Of a stretch of 33,950 bases of DNA, positions 28,985-33,950 are shown in pieces. The DNA lies in contig CABUCA010000015.1 in the NCBI GenBank assembly GCA_902489965.1, positions 1 through 33,950 of the forward strand, in the 5' to 3' direction. This DNA comes from an uncultured Collinsella sp. Its GTDB lineage: Bacteria; Actinomycetota; Coriobacteriia; Coriobacteriales; Coriobacteriaceae. Each line of letters starts with the position of its first letter. Position 1 is the first letter of the stretch. A model generated the notes under the pieces. It made no database searches. It was not told where the DNA came from and saw nothing but the letters and a program-made list of their open reading frames with translations. A program made the position numbers and the translations under genes.

Positions 28985-30187
28985 ATGCAGATTACCTCAG
29001 GCCTGCCTGAAGGCTTTAACGCCGGCGCGTACGACATGATTGTCGTCGGTGCTGGATATGCCGGTGCCGTTTGCGCCCGCCGTCTTGCCGAGACCATCGG
29101 CTATCGTGTTGCCGTTTTGGAGCGCCGTAGCCACATTGCGGGCAATGCCTATGACTGCACTGACGAGGCCGGAATCCTGATCCACGAGTACGGTCCGCAT
29201 ATCTATCACACCTTTAACGAGCGCGTGCACAATTTCCTGTCGCGCTTTACCAAGTGGACGGATTATCAGCACAAGGTGCTCGCCAACATCAACGGTACCC
29301 TTATGCCCGTGCCCTTCAACCATGCGAGTCTCAAGCTCGCCTTTGGTGGCGAGCGCGGCGAGGAGCTGTATCAGAAGCTCGTGGAGACCTTTGGCAAGGA
29401 TGTCAAGGTGCCCATTATGGAGCTGCGTAAGAAGAACGACCCGGATCTTGCCGAGGTCGCCGATTACGTCTACGAGAATGTCTTTTTGCATTACACCATG
29501 AAGCAGTGGGGCCAGACGCCCGATCAGATCGACCCCTCGATCACCGGCCGCGTTCCCGTCTTTGTGGGCGATGATGACCGCTACTTCCCGCAGGCTCCCT
29601 TCCAGGGCATGCCGCAGGACGGCTATACCGCGCTGTTTGAGCATATGCTCGACCACGATCTGATTGATGTGTTCTGCGACGTGGACGCCCGCGACCTCTT
29701 CGAGATCGACGAGACCACCGTCAAGATCGACGGTAAGGTCTATGGCGGCGAGATCGTCTACACCGGTCCGCTCGACGAGCTGTTCAATCTCGACCTGGGC
29801 GCCCTGCCGTACCGTACGCTCGACATGAAGTTCGAGACGCTCGATATGGATCAGTTCCAGCCCGTGGGCACCGTCAACTACACCACGAGCGAGGATTACA
29901 CGCGCATCACTGAGTTCAAGAATATGACTGGCCAGGTCCTGCCCGGCAAGACCACCATCATGAAGGAATACTCCAAGGCCTATACGCCCGGCTCGGGTGA
30001 GACGCCGTACTACGCCATTCTTGAGCCCGAGAACCGTGAGCTCTATGAGCGCTATCTTGAGCGCGTCCAGAACCTGACGAACTTCCACCCGGTGGGTCGT
30101 CTGGCCGAGTATCGTTACTACGATATGGACGCTGTGACCAATTCCGCCCTCGATCTTTCGGATGAGATTATCGCCTGCCATGCATAA
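28985..30187 (+). CDS. glf: UDP-galactopyranose mutase
   Basis: The 400-residue flavoenzyme interconverts UDP-galactopyranose and UDP-galactofuranose, supplying Galf for surface glycans. The Rossmann FAD motif is MIVVGAGYAGAVCARRLAET, followed by VLERRSHIAGNAYD, HEYGPHIYHTF, the substrate arginine in SITGRVPV, and YFPQAPFQGMPQDGYTAL. The C-terminal part has TGPLDELFN, GTVNYTTSEDYTRITEFKNM and NFHPVGRLAEYRYYDMD. ATG 28985 has ACAAGGAG before it; the first 15 residues are an extra tail before the FAD fold. Its stop overlaps the glycosyltransferase start by 8 bp. Confidence 0.96.
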   Translation: MQITSGLPEGFNAGAYDMIVVGAGYAGAVCARRLAETIGYRVAVLERRSHIAGNAYDCTDEAGILIHEYGPHIYHTFNERVHNFLSRFTKWTDYQHKVLANINGTLMPVPFNHASLKLAFGGERGEELYQKLVETFGKDVKVPIMELRKKNDPDLAEVADYVYENVFLHYTMKQWGQTPDQIDPSITGRVPVFVGDDDRYFPQAPFQGMPQDGYTALFEHMLDHDLIDVFCDVDARDLFEIDETTVKIDGKVYGGEIVYTGPLDELFNLDLGALPYRTLDMKFETLDMDQFQPVGTVNYTTSEDYTRITEFKNMTGQVLPGKTTIMKEYSKAYTPGSGETPYYAILEPENRELYERYLERVQNLTNFHPVGRLAEYRYYDMDAVTNSALDLSDEIIACHA

Positions 30188-31211
30188 AGTCATAACATTC
30201 GGTATTCCCTCGTATAACGCCGCCAAGGACATGGACCATTGCATCACCTCTATCTTGGAGGGGAGCAATTACGCCACCGATATCGAGATTATCGTGGTGG
30301 ACGACGGCTCCAAGGACGAGACGGCCGCCAAGGCCGACGAGTGGGAGGCCCGTTACCCTGGAATCATCCGCGCGGTGCACCAGGAGAACGGCGGTCACGG
30401 TATTGCCGTCCTTTCGGGTCTGCGCGAGGCGCAGGGCACCTACTACAAGGTTGTTGATTCGGACGACTGGCTTGACGGTGCTGCCCTTTCGACCATGCTG
30501 TCGATTCTGCGTGGCTTTGAAGAGCGCGACCAGCGCGTTGACCTGTTTATCTCGAACTACGTGTACGAGAAGGTTTACGAGGGCACGCATACCGCTATTG
30601 GCTACAAATTTGCCCTGCCGCGCAAAAAGATCTTTTCTTGGGATCAGATCGGTCATTTCCGCCTGGACCAGAACCTACTCATGCACAGCCTGTGCTATCG
30701 CACGGATGTGCTGCGCGAGTCCAACCTTCCCATGCCGCCGCACACGTTCTATGTGGACAACATCTACGCCTACGTGCCGCTGCCGCGTTGCAAGACCATG
30801 TACTACGCCGACATCGACCTCTACCGCTACTTTATCGGTCGCGAGGGCCAGAGTGTCAACGAGGCCACGATGGTCAAGCGTCTGGACCAGCAGTTCCGTG
30901 TTACGCGTATCATGATGGAGTCGTACCACCTGTACAGCGATGTCGAGTCGTCACGCCTACGTTCGTACATGATGGGCTACTTCACCATGATGATGGCGAT
31001 CTGCTCGGTGCTCACCAAGCTTTCCGAGGAAGATTGCGCCGACGAGCGCCTAAAGACGCTGTGGAATGATTTGAAGGCCTACGACGAGCGCATGTATCGT
31101 CGTGCCCGCTACGGCGTGGTCGGGTTCTTCACCAATCTGCGCGGACGGGCCGGAGACAAAACCACGCTTGGCCTATACCGTCTTGCCTCAAAGATCTTCA
31201 AATTCAACTAG
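30180..31211 (+). CDS. Family 2 glycosyltransferase
   Basis: The 343-residue GT-A enzyme begins MHKVITFGIPSYNAAKDMDH, has IEIIVVDDGSKDETAAKADE, GGHGIAVLSGLREAQGTYYK, and the metal-binding DSDDW near residue 98. The remainder is an acceptor region with a Tyr-rich pattern and a basic C-terminus ending YRLASKIFKFN. No membrane helix is seen. ATG 30180 lies within the glf stop (ATGCATAA), so translation is coupled. Use of UDP-Galf from Glf as donor is a reasonable inference from context only. A sequence almost the same as its C-terminus recurs on the other strand at 31379-31414. Confidence 0.9.
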   Translation: MHKVITFGIPSYNAAKDMDHCITSILEGSNYATDIEIIVVDDGSKDETAAKADEWEARYPGIIRAVHQENGGHGIAVLSGLREAQGTYYKVVDSDDWLDGAALSTMLSILRGFEERDQRVDLFISNYVYEKVYEGTHTAIGYKFALPRKKIFSWDQIGHFRLDQNLLMHSLCYRTDVLRESNLPMPPHTFYVDNIYAYVPLPRCKTMYYADIDLYRYFIGREGQSVNEATMVKRLDQQFRVTRIMMESYHLYSDVESSRLRSYMMGYFTMMMAICSVLTKLSEEDCADERLKTLWNDLKAYDERMYRRARYGVVGFFTNLRGRAGDKTTLGLYRLASKIFKFN

Positions 31212-31243
31212 CTGCCGAGTAATCGCTGCTGATAGGTTGACTG

Positions 31244-31353
31244 GGCCCCTTGGCCTTTAGTTTGCTACTGCGAACAGTCCTGCTCGCACGGAAAGCACAT
31301 TAAGTGCTTTCCGACTCGTGCGGAACTTGTATCAAACTAAAGGCCAAGGGGCC
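31244..31353. repeat. Nested palindromic element A
   Basis: Perfect 21-bp outer arms (31244-31264 and 31333-31353) enclose a 68-nt core (31265-31332). The core holds CGCACG/CGTGCG arms and a perfect hairpin GGAAAGCAC-ATTAA-GTGCTTTCC (31290-31312). It begins 32 bp after the glycosyltransferase stop. The core recurs inverted in element B. No protein-coding signal and no transposase were found. Confidence 0.85.
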
Positions 31354-31378
31354 TCTGCTACAAGAATCGATTGTCAGG

Positions 31379-31429
31379 TTATTTGAATTTGAAGATCTTC
31401 GACGCGCGGTACACAGGGGCCTGGGCTGA
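31379..31429 (-). pseudogene. Orphan 3' end of a second glycosyltransferase gene
   Basis: On the minus strand the frame ending at TAA (31381-31379) reads ...APVYRASKIFKFK, almost the same as the YRLASKIFKFN end of the GT2 protein at 30180. The DNA match (AAGATCTTCAAATTCAA) is also close. Upstream of about codon 15 the similarity stops near the arm of element B. This appears to be the tail of a deleted paralogue that once converged on the GT2 gene. Confidence 0.6.
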
Positions 31430-31446
31430 AAAGAATCTGGTTGGTA

Positions 31447-31571
31447 GGTTGCCCGGTGGGGCTTGGTTATGTTTGTCGCGAGTTCCGCACGAGCCGAAGA
31501 GCACTTAATGTGCTCTTCGTGCGAGCCAGGACTGTAGAGCAGCAAACATAACCAAGCCCCACCGGGCAACC
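31447..31571. repeat. Nested palindromic element B (inverted relative of A)
   Basis: Perfect 29-bp outer arms (31447-31475 and 31543-31571) enclose a 67-nt core (31476-31542) whose reverse complement aligns with the core of element A over nearly its full length, including ACAGTCCTG, CTCGCACG, AGCACATTAAGTGCT and CTCGTGCGGAACT. The inner stem differs from A at two base pairs, each changed on both sides. The outer arms differ from those of A but are also perfect. It starts 11 bp after the stop of the P1 peptidase gene. Confidence 0.85.
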
Positions 31572-31582
31572 GTCAGGTTAGG

Positions 31583-32584
31583 CTACTTCGCGGCGCCGGG
31601 GATGCCGTGGGAGGTTTTTGCGGTTTTGGCTCCGTTTACGATGGCGGTTTCCAGGGCCCTTACGGCGAGCATGCCCAGCAGGTCTAGGGGAACGGCGGCG
31701 CTTGCCTGGGCGCCCAGTTTGCCGCTGGCGAGGGTGTAGATGGTGTCGCCGTCGTTGGTGGTGTGCGTGGGACGGATGGCGTGTGCGTAGGCGTCTGCGG
31801 CCATCTGGGAGACCTTGGTGGCTTGTGCCTTAGTGAGTTCCACGTTGGTGACGATGCAGCTGATGGTGGTGTTGGTGCGGTCGAGCGGCATCTGCATGGA
31901 TCCGGCGGCGGCAAAGGCTGCGAGTTCCATGTCGACGATTTGGTCGCTATCGGCTGCGGCGCGCATACCGGCGACCCACTCGCCGGTGAAGGGGTCGACA
32001 ACGTTGCCGCAGGCGTTGACCGAGACCACGGCGCCCACCTTGATGGGGCCGAGCGCCACGGCGGCAGCGCCAAGGCCGGCCTTCATGCAGGTAGCGGGGC
32101 CCATGAGCTTACCCACGGTAGCGCCCGTGCCGGCGCCTACGTTGCCCTGTTCGAGCTTGGTGGGGGTGTTGTCGAGTGCTTCGCGCACGGCGGCGATGCC
32201 GGCCTCAATGTCGGGGCGAACGGTGGGGTTACCAAAGGCGAGGTCGAAGATACAGCTCGAGCACACGATAGGCACCTGCGTGGGGCCGACGGGAAGGCCG
32301 ATGCCGCGGCTCTCAAGCTCGCGAGCGACGCCGCTTGCAGCCTCGAGGCCAAAGGCCGATCCGCCCGAAAGGCAGACGGCGTGGACCTTGTCGACGGTGT
32401 TCTCGGGTCGCAGCAGGTCGGTCTCGCGCGAAGCGGGAGCACCGCCGCGAACGTCAACGCCGCCGGTGGCGCCCTCGGGTGCCACGATTACGGTGCAACC
32501 GGTGCCGGCCTCCTCGTCCGTATAGTTGCCATAGCAAAAGCCATCGACATCGCAGACGTCAATGGCCTCGAGCAGTGTATCCAT
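31583..32584 (-). CDS. P1 family (S58, DmpA-like) peptidase
   Basis: The 333-residue protein belongs to the self-cleaving Ntn-type peptidases related to DmpA and NylC. Visible: TGCTVIVAPEGATGGVDVRG, LSGGSAFGLEAASGVARELE, GNVGAGTGATVGKLMG, AVVSVNACGNVVDPFTGEW, and the Asn-Thr site in DRTNTTISCIVTN where the chain is expected to cut and expose the Thr nucleophile (about residue 240). No signal peptide. Members act as aminopeptidases or amidases on small substrates; the substrate here is unknown. GGAG precedes the ATG by 7 nt. Element B follows its stop directly and may form its mRNA end. Confidence 0.88.
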   Translation of the reverse strand: MDTLLEAIDVCDVDGFCYGNYTDEEAGTGCTVIVAPEGATGGVDVRGGAPASRETDLLRPENTVDKVHAVCLSGGSAFGLEAASGVARELESRGIGLPVGPTQVPIVCSSCIFDLAFGNPTVRPDIEAGIAAVREALDNTPTKLEQGNVGAGTGATVGKLMGPATCMKAGLGAAAVALGPIKVGAVVSVNACGNVVDPFTGEWVAGMRAAADSDQIVDMELAAFAAAGSMQMPLDRTNTTISCIVTNVELTKAQATKVSQMAADAYAHAIRPTHTTNDGDTIYTLASGKLGAQASAAVPLDLLGMLAVRALETAIVNGAKTAKTSHGIPGAAK

Positions 32585-32655
32585 GTTTAACTCCTATCGG
32601 TTTTCCGCCGCGCCTTGTGCCCGGTCGGGATCCGTACGGTACGCCAAAATTGTAG

Positions 32656-32679
32656 GCGCTGGGGGATACCCAGCGCCAG
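32656..32679 (-). terminator. Hairpin after maf
   Basis: GGCGCTGGG and CCCAGCGCC pair around TATCC on the minus strand and are followed by TACAATTTTG. It is a plausible terminator of the DJ-1/maf unit, 7 bp after the maf stop. Confidence 0.65.
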
Positions 32680-32685
32680 ATGCAA

Positions 32686-33267
32686 TTACGAGAGTTTTTG
32701 AATCGCGCGCGCGACGCGGGCGATGGGTAGGCCCACCACGTTATAGAAGTCGCCCGAAATATCGTGCACGAGCATGCGGCCGCCTGTGCCCTGGATGCCG
32801 TAGGCGCCTGCCTTATCCATGGGCTCACCCGAGGCAACGTAGTGCTCGATCTGCTCGTCGGTGAGCTCGTAGAATGTCACGTCGGTCATATCGACAAACG
32901 ACAGGCTCTCGGCGGCATGCGGGGCGGCCGTATCGCCTGCCTTAACGATGCAGACGCCGGTTGCGACCTGGTGCGTGCGGCCCGAAAGCTCACGGAGCAT
33001 GGTGCGCGCCTCGCCCTCGGTTGCCGGCTTGCCCAAAATCTTGCCGTCGAAGGTGACGATGGTGTCGGCCGCGACCGTCAGCTCATTGGGCTCGGCATAC
33101 TCGGCAGCAACGGCAGCCGCCTTGGCGCGTGCCAAGCGCTCGACAAGCGTGAGCGGGGCCTCGCCATCAAAGGGCGTTTCGTCGATATCCGCGGGAATCA
33201 CGCGAATGTTGTAGCCTGCCTCGCGCATCAGCTCTATGCGGCGCGGTGATTGCGAAGCCAAAATCAT
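32686..33267 (-). CDS. maf: Maf-like nucleoside triphosphate pyrophosphatase
   Basis: The 193-residue protein has the Maf pattern: ILASQSPRRIELMREAGY, DIDETPFDGE, ARAKAAAVA, the catalytic Asp in VAADTIVTFDGKILGKP, LSGRTHQVATGV, and the C-terminal DKAGAYGIQGTGGRMLVHDI with GDFYNVVGLPI. It hydrolyses dTTP/UTP or modified nucleotides to monophosphates in the cytosol and is often linked to division. ATG 33267 overlaps the stop of the preceding gene as ATGA, so the two are translationally coupled. Confidence 0.95.
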   Translation of the reverse strand: MILASQSPRRIELMREAGYNIRVIPADIDETPFDGEAPLTLVERLARAKAAAVAAEYAEPNELTVAADTIVTFDGKILGKPATEGEARTMLRELSGRTHQVATGVCIVKAGDTAAPHAAESLSFVDMTDVTFYELTDEQIEHYVASGEPMDKAGAYGIQGTGGRMLVHDISGDFYNVVGLPIARVARAIQKLS

Positions 33268-33806
33268 AGTTGGATGCCCTCGGCGACCTTCTCGACAGCC
33301 TTGTCGCCGGCGATCGTGCGCAGCAGCTCAAGCGCAAAGGGGAGCGACTGGGCCATGCCGCTGGCGGTGATGATGTTGCCGTCTTGCGTAACCTTCTCGC
33401 CGGTATAGGCGCCCTCGGGGAAGCTTTTCTCAAAGCCAGGGAAGCACGTGGCGTGGCGCCCCTCGAGCAGGTCGAGCTCGCCCAGGATAAACGGGGCGGC
33501 GCAGATGGCGGCGACGTGCTTGGTCGCGGCGAACTCGCAGACCACGTCGCAGACGCGCTGATCGGCGCGCAGGTTGGTGGCACCGGGCAGGCCGCCGGGC
33601 AGCACGACGCAGTCGTACTCGTCAAAGTTGATCTCATCAAAGAGCGCATCGCAGGTCACGGGGATCTGCAGCGAGCTTACGACCTCGCGCGTGGGCATAA
33701 TCGAGACGAGCGTGGCGCGCACGCCGCCGCGACGCATGACATCGACCATGGTCAGGCATTCAATCGTTTCAAAGCCATCGGCGGCAAGAACGGCAACGCT
33801 GGGCAT
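33264..33806 (-). CDS. DJ-1/PfpI family protein
   Basis: The 180-residue protein starts MPSVAVLAADGFETIECLTM, has the acidic partner residue in GFETIE, VVLPGGLPGATNLR, and the nucleophile elbow VAAICAAPFILGE with the conserved Cys about residue 103. It matches the YajL/ThiJ-like DJ-1 group, proposed as chaperones or deglycases; the exact activity is uncertain. ATG 33806 is preferred because AAAGGAAC lies just before it; the open frame extends upstream. It is the first gene of the pair with maf. Confidence 0.9.
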   Translation of the reverse strand: MPSVAVLAADGFETIECLTMVDVMRRGGVRATLVSIMPTREVVSSLQIPVTCDALFDEINFDEYDCVVLPGGLPGATNLRADQRVCDVVCEFAATKHVAAICAAPFILGELDLLEGRHATCFPGFEKSFPEGAYTGEKVTQDGNIITASGMAQSLPFALELLRTIAGDKAVEKVAEGIQL

Positions 33807-33950
33807 AAGGGTTCCTTTCATAGGGCGGCATACAATTAGCCGTCTTATACCCCGAAGACCCCCGCTTGCCACGCTCGATTTCCCAATGTTTAAAAGGGAC
33901 GTGTCTCTATAGTTTTGTCAACCGCGTGCTTCGCGCCATTTCGGCATGAC
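33807..33950. other. Right edge, upstream region of the DJ-1 gene
   Basis: No gene is supported here. It must hold the promoter of the minus-strand DJ-1/maf unit; a GTATAAG stretch near 33850-33844 is a possible -10, weakly supported. Confidence 0.3.

Noticed and set aside
31300..31569. 89-residue open frame across elements A and B
   Set aside because: It consists of palindrome arms and core translated by chance, has no ribosome site and no recognisable protein pattern.

Overview
The window looks like chromosome of a GC-rich Gram-positive member of the Coriobacteriia (Actinomycetota), most likely Collinsella or a close relative. This is a recognition call from protein style and gene content: B. 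subtilis-like DapH, a sortase-anchored C69 dipeptidase, an ECF transporter with fused ATPase domains, a D-aspartate ligase/racemase pair, and frequent GTG/TTG starts. No rRNA, tRNA, CRISPR array, intact insertion sequence or phage gene was seen.

Layout. 1-4200 (minus): a lysine/diaminopimelate operon, lysA-dapA (one continuous reading frame), dapB and dapH, led by a lysine riboswitch. 4299-5486 (plus): a divergent N-acetyl-diaminopimelate deacetylase, which fits the acetylase route begun by DapH. 5500-6540: a HigBA-type toxin-antitoxin pair and a small membrane protein. 6640-9080: a three-gene unit of membrane-anchored FxLYD protein, HTH regulator and transmembrane Ser/Thr kinase. 9115-11115 (minus): a secreted coiled-coil lysozyme-like protein and a MOSC protein. 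11338-13425 (plus): D-aspartate ligase and aspartate racemase, probably for the peptidoglycan cross-bridge. 13551-17104 (minus): an ECF transporter (S component, double ATPase, EcfT) preceded by a Trp-rich leader peptide and an attenuator terminator, so probably a tryptophan importer. 17227-20488 (minus): sortase-anchored C69 dipeptidase, a 30-residue membrane microprotein, and a lipid kinase. 20587-24750 (plus): RNase D, YugP-type metalloprotease, exonuclease VII (xseA, xseB) and a HIT protein. 24899-28753: two tandem acetate kinases (plus) facing phosphotransacetylase (minus). 28985-31211 (plus): UDP-galactopyranose mutase and a GT2 glycosyltransferase. 31583-33806 (minus): P1/S58 peptidase, Maf and a DJ-1/PfpI protein.

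The least explained parts are non-coding. Two nested palindromes at 31244-31353 and 31447-31571 share a core in opposite orientations. Their inner stems differ by compensatory changes and their outer stems differ in sequence, yet both outer stems are perfect. Between them lies the orphan 3' end of a second glycosyltransferase gene. Other nested or competing palindromes lie at 16063-16128, 16148-16248 and 27627-27757. Regulatory structures that can be read directly are the lysine riboswitch, the Trp leader attenuator, and a 13-bp hairpin that buries a ribosome binding site at 6643-6694.
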